A stretch of 64,000 bases of DNA, from positions 28,169 through 92,168 of the forward strand of contig CAUQMH010000002.1 of NCBI GenBank assembly GCA_963519075.1, written 5' to 3'. Below are positions 16,176 to 24,412 of the stretch, piece after piece. The notes beneath the pieces are model-generated. The model was not told where the DNA came from and ran no database searches. It saw only the letters and a program-made list of their open reading frames with translations. Position 1 is the first letter of the stretch; each line of letters starts with the position of its first letter. The position numbers and the translations under genes are program-made. Source of the stretch: JABCPE02 sp963519075. Its GTDB lineage: Bacteria; Bacteroidota; Bacteroidia; Flavobacteriales; Weeksellaceae.

Positions 16176-16637
16176 CTACACCCTCACTGCATCTGGAACG
16201 AACAAAGTATAGTCACCACCTAGCGAAATAATCTCCCTGACACTGCTGCTGCTGATGAACGATTTAGCCGAGGAAGTCAGCAGGAAAATCGTTTCTATCT
16301 TGTTCTCCAAAGTAAGCGTCCTATTGATATGCACGATAGCTTTTTCAAACTCAAAGTCGGCAGGATTTCTAAGCCCTCTGATGATGAAATTCACATTTCT
16401 CTTTCGGCAGTAGTCCACCGTAAGCCCCTCAAAAGAGTCAATCTCCACATTAGGAAAATCCCTAAAAGTATTTCTCAAAAACTCTTTTCTCTGCTCCAGA
16501 GAAAACATATATTTTTTCTGCACATTATGCCCGATGGCGATGATGATTTTATCAAAAAGTTTCGTCGCCCTTTCTACAATATCATAATGTCCCAAGGTAA
16601 CAGGGTCAAAAGACCCAGGGAATACCGCTGTTTTCAT
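16176..16637 (-). CDS. coaD: Phosphopantetheine adenylyltransferase
   Basis: Catalyses the fourth step of coenzyme A synthesis, adenylating 4'-phosphopantetheine with ATP. It has 153 residues, as expected. Seen: GSFDPVTLGHYDIVERA with the T/HxGH nucleotide motif, FIIRGLRNPADFEFE, and SSAKSFISSSSVREI. It is the last gene of a minus-strand run ddl / secreted unknown / acidic unknown / coaD with short gaps. Confidence 0.96.
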   Translation of the reverse strand: MKTAVFPGSFDPVTLGHYDIVERATKLFDKIIIAIGHNVQKKYMFSLEQRKEFLRNTFRDFPNVEIDSFEGLTVDYCRKRNVNFIIRGLRNPADFEFEKAIVHINRTLTLENKIETIFLLTSSAKSFISSSSVREIISLGGDYTLFVPDAVRV

Positions 16638-16662
16638 TGTTTATTTTTAGTCTTCTTAAATA

Positions 16663-16959
16663 TTATTCACTTCCCTTATAGCTTTCATTAGCAAAATCAA
16701 TATTTCTGCACGGATACCAACCCACCATCATATCCATCACTTCTTCCAAAGTCTCTATAAGGTGTTCATCTGTCCCATCGTTCTGTAATTCAACATCACT
16801 TTCGAGGTATATTTGATAGATTTCCTTCTCTGAAAACCCTTCCGCATACAACCACAATGCAAAGTTTCTGAGTTTTTCCACCGCATCCTGCTCAAAGAGA
16901 AGTCGTTTTATCTTCTCTTTTACTTCATCTCTCTTTTGCGTTTCGTTACCCATCATCAT
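16663..16959 (-). CDS. Uncharacterised acidic protein between ddl and coaD
   Basis: A 98-residue soluble protein with no family recognised. It is rich in Glu, Asp and Lys and predicted mostly helical (KEKIKRLLFEQDAVEKLRNFALWLYAEGFSEKE is one long amphipathic region at about residues 14-46). It has no signal peptide or membrane span. Three tandem ATG codons (16951-16959) open the gene, so the start is uncertain by one or two residues. Spacing of about 20 bases to both neighbours implies co-transcription. Confidence 0.6.
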   Translation of the reverse strand: MMMGNETQKRDEVKEKIKRLLFEQDAVEKLRNFALWLYAEGFSEKEIYQIYLESDVELQNDGTDEHLIETLEEVMDMMVGWYPCRNIDFANESYKGSE

Positions 16960-16980
16960 TACTTATTTCCTCAGTGTTTT

Positions 16981-17466
16981 CTATCGAGTTTGATTTGATT
17001 TTTCGTAAAACTGCTTCAAATTATCCAAATTCACGCTGCAGTCTTTATTAAAAACATTATTGGCTACTAAGTTTTCCATCAAGCGTGTTGCTCCAGTTAC
17101 TTTTGGGTTTCTGTAAGCTTTTTTACCAATGATATTAAAATCTACAATACCTTTCCAGTTTCCTGCTTCGTCTTTCTTCGCTACCCCAAAGAATAAAAGT
17201 TCTCCTTTCAGAGATTTTATTTCATAGGAATAAGGCACCAGACCATATTCTGTTTGCTTTTCTTCGCCTTCATTATCCACATCATTTAGAGTTAATAAAA
17301 AACACATTTTTTTATCCAAATATATTTCATCTGGCTCCACTCTTACTTCTTTAGCGGTATTCTTTGTTTTCGGAAGATTTAGTTTTAGCTCGGTATACAG
17401 ATCTTCTTCTGTTTGCGCAGAGAAAAACAAAGGAAACGAAAGCGCTAGCAACCAAAGTGTTTTCAT
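16981..17466 (-). CDS. Uncharacterised secreted protein
   Basis: A 161-residue protein starting with a clear signal peptide (MKTLWLLALSFPLFFSAQ, cut near residue 18). No lipobox is seen, so it is probably a soluble periplasmic or outer-membrane-associated protein. The mature part is mixed alpha/beta with two cysteines (in KKMCFLLTL and NKDCSVNL). The family is not recognised. It starts 12 bases after ddl, so it is likely in the same transcript. A link to wall synthesis is only a guess from position. Confidence 0.6.
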   Translation of the reverse strand: MKTLWLLALSFPLFFSAQTEEDLYTELKLNLPKTKNTAKEVRVEPDEIYLDKKMCFLLTLNDVDNEGEEKQTEYGLVPYSYEIKSLKGELLFFGVAKKDEAGNWKGIVDFNIIGKKAYRNPKVTGATRLMENLVANNVFNKDCSVNLDNLKQFYEKSNQTR

Positions 17467-17478
17467 AATTTTTATGTT

Positions 17479-18465
17479 TTAATGTTTATTTAGGGCTTTT
17501 TCTACCTCATTTCCGCACAAATTTTTGATGGAGATTCCGTAGATTTTCGCCTGTTGCGGCAGGATACTTGCGGGAGAAAAACCTGGGTTGGTATTCATTT
17601 CCAGCATGTAAGGCGTTCCGTTCATAATGATGTATTCCGAACGAGAAAAACCACTCATTCCCAATGATTTATAGGCTTTCTTCGCAATTTCTTCTACTTT
17701 TAGTCTTGTCGGCTCATCTATTCTGGCAGGTGTAATTTCCTGTGAAGCACCTTCATACTTAGCTTCATAGTCGAAGAAATCATTTTCGGAAACGATTTCC
17801 GTAATTCCCAAAATGGTAATTTCACCTTTATAATCTACCACTCCTACTGAAACTTCCATTCCATCCAAAAAGCTCTCTATGAGCACCTCATCATCTTCGT
17901 GGAAGGCTTTTTCCAGAGCGGCTTTGAACTCAGATTTTTCTTTCACTTTTGAAATTCCCAAACTAGAACCAGACTGATTTGGTTTTACAAAACAAGGAAG
18001 CCCAAGTTCAGAGATAATTTCATCTTCACTGAAAGCATCGCCTTTTCTCAAATAAATACTCTTCGCCGAAGGAATTCCATATTTAGAAAGTACCGCCAGA
18101 GTATCTTTTTTATTGAATGTCAATGCACTTTGGTAAAAATCACAGCCCGTATATCTCTGTCCCACAGCATCCCAATACGCCTGTAAAAGCCCGTTTTCAC
18201 CAGGTGTTCCGTGAATGGTATTGAAACAAACATCAAATTTCAGCTTTGTTCCATCGGCAAGTTTTACCGAGAAATCGGCTTTGTCTATTGGGAATTTTTC
18301 ATCATTATCATCCACAAAAAACCAGCCTTCTTTCAAGACATGAACCCTATAAACATTGTATAAATCTCTGTCCAATTCATCAAAAATAAGCTGACCGCTT
18401 TTCAGCGAAACGATATACTCATCGGAAAAACCGCCCATTACCACGGCGACATTCTTTTTATTCAT
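17479..18465 (-). CDS. ddl: D-alanine--D-alanine ligase
   Basis: An ATP-grasp enzyme that makes the D-Ala-D-Ala dipeptide for peptidoglycan; 328 residues. Seen: VAVVMGGFSDEYIVSLKSG (N-terminal glycine-rich motif), CFNTIHGTPGENGLLQAYWD, CFVKPNQSGSSLGISKV (ATP-binding loop), MLEMNTNPGFSPASILP (metal-binding Glu/Asn). A -7 box lies at 18483-18490. It heads the run that ends in coaD. Confidence 0.96.
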   Translation of the reverse strand: MNKKNVAVVMGGFSDEYIVSLKSGQLIFDELDRDLYNVYRVHVLKEGWFFVDDNDEKFPIDKADFSVKLADGTKLKFDVCFNTIHGTPGENGLLQAYWDAVGQRYTGCDFYQSALTFNKKDTLAVLSKYGIPSAKSIYLRKGDAFSEDEIISELGLPCFVKPNQSGSSLGISKVKEKSEFKAALEKAFHEDDEVLIESFLDGMEVSVGVVDYKGEITILGITEIVSENDFFDYEAKYEGASQEITPARIDEPTRLKVEEIAKKAYKSLGMSGFSRSEYIIMNGTPYMLEMNTNPGFSPASILPQQAKIYGISIKNLCGNEVEKALNKH

Positions 18466-18482
18466 AACTCTTACAATTTAGG

Positions 18483-18490
18483 CAAAATTA
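18483..18490 (-). promoter_or_regulatory. ddl -7 promoter box
   Basis: TAATTTTG on the minus strand, 18 bases before the ddl ATG. Confidence 0.4.
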
Positions 18491-18531
18491 ACAAAAACTT
18501 TTTATTCACCTACGCTGTCTGATAAATTCTT

Positions 18532-18539
18532 TAACTTTG
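18532..18539 (+). promoter_or_regulatory. -7 promoter box of the AmgK-like gene
   Basis: TAACTTTG just before the gene. It contains the alternative TTG start at 18537, so translation should begin at the ATG at 18558. Confidence 0.5.
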
Positions 18540-18557
18540 TGGCTAAAAGAATTTTTT

Positions 18558-19574
18558 ATGCATCTATCCACCGCAAAAACTTTTTTTGAGAAATTCACAG
18601 GCTCTCCTGCTGCTGATTTTCAGGTATTACAGCAGAGCGGCTCATCGAGAGTCAATTCCATCGGAAAGTCTCATAATCAGGAATTTATCATCACCTACAA
18701 CGAAAACATCAGAGAAAACGAGGCTTTTCTTTATCTCTCGGAAGAGTTTTCTGCATTAAAGCTAAACACGCCTAAAATCTTGGCTGTCAATGAAGAAAAA
18801 ACACTTTATGTTCAAGAGTTTTTGGGCAAAAATACTTTGTCTGAAATCATCTCTGCCGAAGGGCACAGCGAAAGGGTAAAATCATTAGTGAAACAAACCT
18901 TGGAAAAGCTATTCATTCTACAACAAAAAACCGAAGGGAAAATAGATTTCCACAGAACTTTCGAATACGAAGCCTATGATAATCTACCTATTACACATGA
19001 TTTATATTATTTTAAAAATTTCATGGTGGATGTCTTGGAATTACCTTATCACAAAAGTTCTCTGCTAAAAGAGTTTCAAACCTTGACAACTAAAATAGAA
19101 AACCTCACTCCTAAAACAATCATGCTGAGGGATTTCCAATCGAGAAATATTTTAGTAAATGAAGAAAACCAAGTGTTTTTCATTGATTATCAATCTGCTA
19201 TGCTAGGGCCCGCGGTCTATGATGTGGTTTCTTTTTTATTCCAAGCAAAAGCCAACTTCCCTGCCGAATGGAAAACAGAAATGCTGGATTTTTATTTTAG
19301 TCTTTGGGACAGCGAAACACAGCCTGCGCTGAAAGAAGCTCTTCCCTACTGCCAGCTTATCAGATTTTTGCAAGTGCTTGGTGCTTATGGTTTTAGAGGA
19401 CTTATTCAGCGGAAAGCTCATTTCCTATCAAGCATCGGACAGGGAATAAAAAACCTAACTGATTTTTCTAAAAACTGGCAGGAAAACACCGCTTTTCCAG
19501 AGCTTTACTCTGTCATAGAAAAACTCAATGAACCAGACACTCAGAAGAAGATAAATGCTCTGATTTCTGGGTGA
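18558..19574 (+). CDS. Aminoglycoside-phosphotransferase-fold sugar kinase (AmgK-like)
   Basis: About 338 residues of the APH family. Catalytic loop IMLRDFQSRNILV holds the Asp and Asn; VFFIDYQSAMLGPAVYDV gives the Mg-binding Asp. The His usual before the Arg-Asp pair is replaced by Leu. In Pseudomonas, AmgK phosphorylates MurNAc/GlcNAc at the anomeric position and MurU makes the UDP-sugar, a fosfomycin-insensitive wall-recycling route. A MurU-like gene is three genes downstream, which favours this role over antibiotic resistance. The ATG at 18558 is chosen because the longer TTG start lies inside the promoter. Confidence 0.78.
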   Translation: MHLSTAKTFFEKFTGSPAADFQVLQQSGSSRVNSIGKSHNQEFIITYNENIRENEAFLYLSEEFSALKLNTPKILAVNEEKTLYVQEFLGKNTLSEIISAEGHSERVKSLVKQTLEKLFILQQKTEGKIDFHRTFEYEAYDNLPITHDLYYFKNFMVDVLELPYHKSSLLKEFQTLTTKIENLTPKTIMLRDFQSRNILVNEENQVFFIDYQSAMLGPAVYDVVSFLFQAKANFPAEWKTEMLDFYFSLWDSETQPALKEALPYCQLIRFLQVLGAYGFRGLIQRKAHFLSSIGQGIKNLTDFSKNWQENTAFPELYSVIEKLNEPDTQKKINALISG

Positions 19575-19598
19575 AAATTCTTTTTATTTTAAGATTTG

Positions 19599-19606
19599 TA
19601 AATTTG
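19599..19606 (+). promoter_or_regulatory. Possible internal promoter before the RapZ-domain gene
   Basis: TAAATTTG fits TAnnTTTG, 16 bases before the ATG at 19623, within the 48-base gap after the kinase gene. Confidence 0.4.
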
Positions 19607-19622
19607 CGAGAATTATTTCATT

Positions 19623-20033
19623 ATGCTACATGTCGATATTTATAGTTTTTCTTACAAGAAAAGCGGAATCCCAAAGGACAACACAGACAATGGCGGTGGA
19701 TTTGTTTTTGACTGCCGTGGAATCCTAAATCCAGGACGAATTGATGAATACAAGCCTCAGACAGGAGCTGATTTAGCTGTGCAGGAATATTTGGAAGAAA
19801 AAACCCAAATGCCAGATTTCCTAAATTCAGTCAAAAGCTTGATTTCCATATCTGTGGACAACTATATAGAGCGAGGATTTGAGCATCTTCAGATTTCCTT
19901 TGGCTGCACTGGCGGACAGCACCGCTCGGTTTATTCAGCGATAAAAATAGGAGAATTTTTACAACACAAATACGCTGATAAAGTAAGTGTAAAGGTCACT
20001 CACAATGAACAACCTCAGCTAAATCAAATTTAG
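19623..20033 (+). CDS. RapZ C-terminal-domain protein (stand-alone)
   Basis: A 136-residue protein matching only the C-terminal domain of RapZ, with the diagnostic SFGCTGGQHRSVY near residue 97 and CRGILNPGRIDEYKPQTG earlier. The N-terminal P-loop ATPase half of enterobacterial RapZ is absent. In E. coli this domain binds glucosamine-6-phosphate and the small RNA GlmZ to tune GlmS. Here its position beside sugar kinase and nucleotidyltransferase genes suggests amino-sugar sensing (inference). The next gene starts 2 bases after the stop. Confidence 0.85.
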   Translation: MLHVDIYSFSYKKSGIPKDNTDNGGGFVFDCRGILNPGRIDEYKPQTGADLAVQEYLEEKTQMPDFLNSVKSLISISVDNYIERGFEHLQISFGCTGGQHRSVYSAIKIGEFLQHKYADKVSVKVTHNEQPQLNQI

Positions 20034-20035
20034 TC

Positions 20036-21850
20036 ATGCAGTTTAGAAATGATATTCAAGGCTTAAGAGCAATCGCCTTTTTACTTGTTTTTATTTTCCA
20101 CCTTAATAACCGTTGGTTATCAGGAGGTTTCCTCGGCGTGGATTTATTTTTTGTAATTTCAGGGTATTTGATGACCACGATAACAATAAATGATATTGAA
20201 AAAAATAAATTTTCATTCATCACCTTCTTTGAAAAAAGGTTCAAAAGGATTTTACCTGCCTATTTATTTTTTCTGCTGATTATTTCCATTTTGGGAAGTC
20301 TTACCTTTATTTATACAGATATTTACAAGCTAAGACTTTCTATAATTAAGGCTATAAAATTTATTTCTAATCTATATTTTTCAACTGGAGATTCTTATTT
20401 CGGAGCCAAACTTAGTGAAAATCCTCTCCTTCACACTTGGTCTTTATCTATAGAAATGCAGTTTTATTTGATTCTGCCGTTTGTTTTAGTTTTTTTCAAA
20501 AAACATCTACTTCCTATTTTTATTACTCTCATTATCATTATCACAGCTTATTCAACATACGAAATTTTCTTTACGGATAACCAGCAAAATATCTACTTTT
20601 CGTTAATTAGTAGAATTCCCGAATTTTTGATTGGTTCAGTTTATTCTATTGTTTTCAAAAATGGTTTAGATTTCTCGAGACAAAAGAATAGTGTCATAGC
20701 CATTTGCTCTTTTTTAGCTCTGATTATCTGTTCATTTTATTACACAGAAGAAACGCCTTTTCCTGGTATTTTGGCGCTAATCCCATGCATAGCAGGAGCA
20801 AATATTTTAGTATTAAAAAATAATACTATCTCTGATATTCTATCCAATAAAGTTCTCGTATACATCGGAGAACTCTCATATTCCTTGTATCTGTGGCATT
20901 GGGGAATCATAGCACTTATCCGTTATATCAATGGAGTTTATGAGCTAACTCCTACTGAGGTTATTTTCATTATAATTTTAACATTTGCAATATCTTGGTT
21001 TTCTTATAACTTTTTAGAAAACAGATTTAGAAAAACGAAAATTTCTATTTTCCTGCTAATTTTTATTCCTATTTATCTTGGAATTTATGTTTTTGTGATG
21101 AAAATGGAAAAAGTTACAGAATACAAAAAACTGCCTGATATATACACAAAACCTATTTTTGGAATGTCATCTCATGGCACCAAAAATATTGAAAAGTTTG
21201 GGGATGCATCTAAAAATGACAGCATCATCCTTATTGGTGACAGCAACGCCCTAGTTCTCAAAGCTTTCCTTGACCAAATTGGAAAAAAACATCATTTTTC
21301 GTTCAGAACCCTTACTTGTGATACTTATCCAGCAATCAAAGGAATTAGACAAGAAGAAATCCCTGTTGAAAAAATCAAATTCTATAATTCTTCTCAAGAA
21401 TTAATCATCCCTACACAAAAAATGATCGATGAAAGTAAAATCATTATCATCAATAGTTCAGGATTTGAACGGCTGCCTTCCATGAAAACATCTCTAGAAA
21501 ACTTAGCCAAAAACCTCAGAAAAGACCAAAGATTAGTATTGATAAACACTTTTCCTTCGTTCAATAGACATCCTTTAAGGTCTTATGATACTTTTCTACC
21601 TATCGGAAGAGAACTGAAATTAGAACATTCTGATAAGAACAAAAAAATCTTAGAAGAAATTGCAAAAAAATACGAAAATGTACATATCTATGATGTATCC
21701 AAAAGTAAAATTTTCAATAATACTCCTGGCTATATCAATGATACAATTGCTTACTATGATGCTGGACACCTGAACCTATATGGCTCACGAAAATTAGCCG
21801 ATGATTTAGGTAGTGATTTTATAACCTTTTTGAATAAAATAAAATTATGA
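20036..21850 (+). CDS. OafA/YrhL-type acyltransferase with C-terminal SGNH domain
   Basis: A 604-residue inner-membrane protein. Residues about 1-345 are an acyltransferase-3 domain with about ten spans, opening with RNDIQGLRAIAFLLVFIFHL and FLGVDLFFVISGYL. Residues about 380-604 are an extracytoplasmic SGNH domain: ILIGDSNALVLK holds the Ser and DAGHLNLYG the Asp/His pair. Such fusions O-acetylate peptidoglycan, O-antigen or exopolysaccharide. It begins 2 bases after the RapZ-domain gene and overlaps the next start as ATGA, so it is firmly in that operon. MurNAc or peptidoglycan acetylation is a guess. Confidence 0.87.
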   Translation: MQFRNDIQGLRAIAFLLVFIFHLNNRWLSGGFLGVDLFFVISGYLMTTITINDIEKNKFSFITFFEKRFKRILPAYLFFLLIISILGSLTFIYTDIYKLRLSIIKAIKFISNLYFSTGDSYFGAKLSENPLLHTWSLSIEMQFYLILPFVLVFFKKHLLPIFITLIIIITAYSTYEIFFTDNQQNIYFSLISRIPEFLIGSVYSIVFKNGLDFSRQKNSVIAICSFLALIICSFYYTEETPFPGILALIPCIAGANILVLKNNTISDILSNKVLVYIGELSYSLYLWHWGIIALIRYINGVYELTPTEVIFIIILTFAISWFSYNFLENRFRKTKISIFLLIFIPIYLGIYVFVMKMEKVTEYKKLPDIYTKPIFGMSSHGTKNIEKFGDASKNDSIILIGDSNALVLKAFLDQIGKKHHFSFRTLTCDTYPAIKGIRQEEIPVEKIKFYNSSQELIIPTQKMIDESKIIIINSSGFERLPSMKTSLENLAKNLRKDQRLVLINTFPSFNRHPLRSYDTFLPIGRELKLEHSDKNKKILEEIAKKYENVHIYDVSKSKIFNNTPGYINDTIAYYDAGHLNLYGSRKLADDLGSDFITFLNKIKL

Positions 21851-22560
21851 AAGCTTTTATATTCGCGGCAGGAAAAGGGACAAGATTAAAACCTTTCACA
21901 GACAAACACCCAAAGGCTCTGGCTAAGGTAAATAACATCACCCTTTTGGAGAGAAATATCAAATTTCTGCAGTCTTTCGGGATTAACGATTTTATTATTA
22001 ATATTCATCATTTCGGAGAGCAGATTGTTGATTTTCTGAAAGAAAACAATAATTTTGACGCTAAAATAGAAATCTCCGACGAGTCCGAAGAACTTCTGGA
22101 AACAGGCGGCGCTTTGGTCTTTGCCAAAGAACTTTTGAAACAGGAAGAGCATTTTTTAATCATGAATGCTGATATTTTGACCAATCTAAACATCGGCGAT
22201 TTCATTGATTTTCATTTAAAATCCAATAACTTGGTTACTTTGGCCGTTTCGGACAGAAAAAGCTCGCGAAAACTGCTTTTTGACAGCGCAATGACCCTGC
22301 AAGGCTGGCGTAATGAGAAAACAGGTGAAGAAATCTTTGGAAACACTTATAAAAATCTAAAACCATTGGCTTTCAGTGGAATACATTGTATTAATTCTAA
22401 TTTACTGAAACTTTTCACCCGCCGTGGCAAATTCTCCATTATGGAGGAATATTTAGACCTGATGAAAGACTATATTATCAAAGGATACAAACATGATGCT
22501 TTACTGATAGATGTGGGAAAACCAGAATCCATCGGCGAAGCAGAAAAATATTTTAAATAA
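21847..22560 (+). CDS. Sugar nucleotidyltransferase (MurU-like)
   Basis: A 237-residue GT-A-fold nucleotidyltransferase. Seen: AGKGTRLKPFTDKHPKALAK (nucleotide-binding signature), FIINIHHFGEQI, ETGGALVFAKEL and LIMNADILTNL with the metal-binding Asp. The length and the HHFGEQI motif match MurU, which turns MurNAc-1-phosphate into UDP-MurNAc, rather than longer GlmU- or RfbA-type enzymes. Overlap with the acyltransferase gene (4 bases) and the AmgK-like kinase upstream support a recycling pathway. Substrate choice is inferred. Confidence 0.82.
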   Translation: MKAFIFAAGKGTRLKPFTDKHPKALAKVNNITLLERNIKFLQSFGINDFIINIHHFGEQIVDFLKENNNFDAKIEISDESEELLETGGALVFAKELLKQEEHFLIMNADILTNLNIGDFIDFHLKSNNLVTLAVSDRKSSRKLLFDSAMTLQGWRNEKTGEEIFGNTYKNLKPLAFSGIHCINSNLLKLFTRRGKFSIMEEYLDLMKDYIIKGYKHDALLIDVGKPESIGEAEKYFK

Positions 22561-22562
22561 AA

Positions 22563-23264
22563 ATGGAAGAAGAAATTTTAAGAGAAAGTTTTAGACAAAA
22601 AACTTGGAGCGAGCAGGCCACCAAAGACAGCTGGATGGTCTTTAAGATAATGGGAGAAATAGTCTCTGGTTATGAAAAAATGCAGAAAATGGGACCTTGC
22701 GTGTCTATTTTTGGGTCTGCAAGGATAAAACCAGACACCAAATATTACAAGATGACAGAGGAAATTGCCAAAAAAATCACAGAACTGGGGTTTGGAGTCA
22801 TCACTGGCGGCGGCCCAGGAATCATGGAAGCTGGAAACAAAGGCGCCAAAGAAAGCGGAGGAAAATCCATCGGTCTTAATATAGAACTACCTTTCGAGCA
22901 GCACCTGAATCCTTATATAGACAAATTATACAGCATGGAGTTTGACTATTTTTTCATTAGAAAACTCATGTTTATAAAATACTCACAAGGATTTATCGTG
23001 ATGCCTGGCGGTTTTGGGACTTTGGATGAACTTTCAGAGGCTTTGACGCTGATTCAGACTGGGAAAATCGGCAGATTTCCTATCGTTTTGGTTGGTTCAG
23101 AGTTTTGGAATGGGCTGTTAGATTGGTTCAAAAATACTTTGCTGGAAATGGAATTAATTTCGGAAGAAAATTTTTCTCTTTTCAGAGTGGTAGACACCGC
23201 TGACGAGGCTGTTTCACACATTAAGGCCTTCTATGACAAGTACTCCATTCATGAGAATTTCTAA
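22563..23264 (+). CDS. LOG-family (TIGR00730) nucleotide phosphoribohydrolase
   Basis: A 233-residue Rossmann-fold protein of the LOG/YgdH type. Seen: VSIFGSARIKPDT, GVITGGGPGIMEAGNKGA and the signature VMPGGFGTLDELSEALTLIQ. The family hydrolyses cytokinin-type nucleotides or nucleoside 5'-monophosphates to base and ribose-5-phosphate. It follows the MurU-like gene after 2 bases; the metabolic link to that operon is unclear. Confidence 0.88.
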   Translation: MEEEILRESFRQKTWSEQATKDSWMVFKIMGEIVSGYEKMQKMGPCVSIFGSARIKPDTKYYKMTEEIAKKITELGFGVITGGGPGIMEAGNKGAKESGGKSIGLNIELPFEQHLNPYIDKLYSMEFDYFFIRKLMFIKYSQGFIVMPGGFGTLDELSEALTLIQTGKIGRFPIVLVGSEFWNGLLDWFKNTLLEMELISEENFSLFRVVDTADEAVSHIKAFYDKYSIHENF

Positions 23265-23267
23265 GTT

Positions 23268-23282
23268 TGGCACGGCTTTTGC
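23268..23282 (+). promoter_or_regulatory. Sigma-54-type (-24/-12) promoter before the DUF6702 gene
   Basis: TGGCACG-GCTT-TTGC reproduces the RpoN consensus TGGCACG-N4-TTGC exactly; GG at 23269-23270 and GC at 23281-23282 are 10 bases apart. Transcription would start near 23294, leaving a short leader to the ATG at 23308. Confidence 0.65.
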
Positions 23283-23307
23283 CTTTATTTAACAAAATTT
23301 TAAGATT

Positions 23308-23787
23308 ATGATTACTAAAAAGAAAGTCAGTCTTGTTGGATTTTTTGTAATGCTGCTTATGGTAATGAGCTTTGCTGTGAGCCAGTTCCAATCTTCATTG
23401 ACTAAAGTAGACTATGTGGAGGGAAGCAAAACTTTAAAATTTACCACCAAGGTAAGCACAGAGCAAATTGCAAATGCACTAAAGGTAAATGCTAGTTCTG
23501 CAGGCTTTAATGCTGAAGTAGCAAAATATATTGGCAAAAATTTCTCAGTAGCCGTGAATGGAGAAAACAAATCTCTAAAAGTTACTGGTAGCCAAGTAAA
23601 CGGAGAGACAGTGTTTATTTATTTTGAAGTAGATGGTGTGGCGAGTATTTCCACATTAAAAATTAAGAACAACATTCTGCTGGATGTGTATCCTAAACAG
23701 CTAAACCTAGTGAACATCGCCTACAAAGGAAGTCAGAAAAACATGACCTTCCAGCGTGGGAAAGAGACCGCAGAAGTATCTTTCTAG
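23308..23787 (+). CDS. DUF6702 family exported protein
   Basis: A 159-residue protein with an N-terminal hydrophobic signal/anchor (VSLVGFFVMLLMVMSFAVS). The mature part is predicted beta-rich (KTLKFTTKVSTEQI, KNNILLDVYPKQLNLVNI). It matches the DUF6702 pattern, a small exported Bacteroidota family of unknown function. A consensus sigma-54-type promoter lies upstream and a strong terminator downstream, so it is probably its own transcription unit. Confidence 0.72.
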   Translation: MITKKKVSLVGFFVMLLMVMSFAVSQFQSSLTKVDYVEGSKTLKFTTKVSTEQIANALKVNASSAGFNAEVAKYIGKNFSVAVNGENKSLKVTGSQVNGETVFIYFEVDGVASISTLKIKNNILLDVYPKQLNLVNIAYKGSQKNMTFQRGKETAEVSF

Positions 23788-23818
23788 GAACGAAATTGTT
23801 ATATTATTTAGTGTAAAG

Positions 23819-23842
23819 TCCTGCAAAAATGCAGGATTTTTT
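23819..23842 (+). terminator. Terminator of the DUF6702 gene
   Basis: A 7-bp perfect stem (23819-23825 with 23830-23836), four-base loop and six T. Confidence 0.75.
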
Positions 23843-23853
23843 ATTTCTGTGAT

Positions 23854-24363
23854 TTACTTTTTATAAATAGGAACACTACTGCATGCCTCTCCAAACATCA
23901 GTGATTTCACCATTGGTTTTAGCTTCTGAACCAGCTCTACATAGGCATTGGTAGGAATCTCCACATCACTGCAACCTCTGATAAGAACTCTTTTGTCCTT
24001 ATAATCAGAAAAATCAAATTTCTGAATTTCTTCATGAAACAAAACCAATTCCAGTTCATCCAGCGAACCAAAAACTATCTTTTTAGCAACACCTTCTAAC
24101 TTAGATGTAAGTAAAAAATACGCCCAAAGCGGAACAATAGCATCTGTAGAACAATAAAGATAAACATACGCTTCTTTATAATCCTCTGGATTTATTTCTG
24201 AAATTTTTTGCCTAAAATCTGCTTCTCGGAGAATCAATCCCTCGAAGAGAAAATCCTTCAAATCTATTCCTTTTCTTGTTCCTTTGGGAATTAAATCCGA
24301 AATATCAAAGTTAATCAATCCACTATTCGCAACTTTATTTACAATTTCTCCTTGCTCTGACAT
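23854..24363 (-). CDS. DUF2480 family protein
   Basis: A 169-residue soluble protein matching DUF2480, a Bacteroidota family of unknown function. Seen: NSGLINFDISDLIP at the N-terminus, GIDLKDFLFEGLILREADFR, VYLYCSTDAIVPLWAYFLL, RVLIRGCSDVEIPTNAYVEL and FGEACSSVP near the end. Two conserved-looking cysteine motifs (RGCSD, GEACSSVP) might bind a metal or cluster. It is divergent from lpxB and converges on the DUF6702 terminator. Confidence 0.75.
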   Translation of the reverse strand: MSEQGEIVNKVANSGLINFDISDLIPKGTRKGIDLKDFLFEGLILREADFRQKISEINPEDYKEAYVYLYCSTDAIVPLWAYFLLTSKLEGVAKKIVFGSLDELELVLFHEEIQKFDFSDYKDKRVLIRGCSDVEIPTNAYVELVQKLKPMVKSLMFGEACSSVPIYKK

Positions 24364-24381
24364 ATTATTTATTTATATTTG
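24352..24381 (+). promoter_or_regulatory. Promoter of lpxB-comEC
   Basis: TTG at 24352-24354, a 19-base spacer and TATATTTG at 24374-24381 form a complete Bacteroidota promoter, 31 bases before the lpxB ATG. Confidence 0.65.
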
Positions 24382-24412
24382 AGCAAAAATAAATCTTTTT
24401 TACTAAAACAAA

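Noticed and set aside
18558..19574. Aminoglycoside resistance gene
   Set aside because: The APH fold is present, but the gene sits with RapZ-domain and MurU-like genes and resembles AmgK sugar kinases, so a resistance call is not supported.
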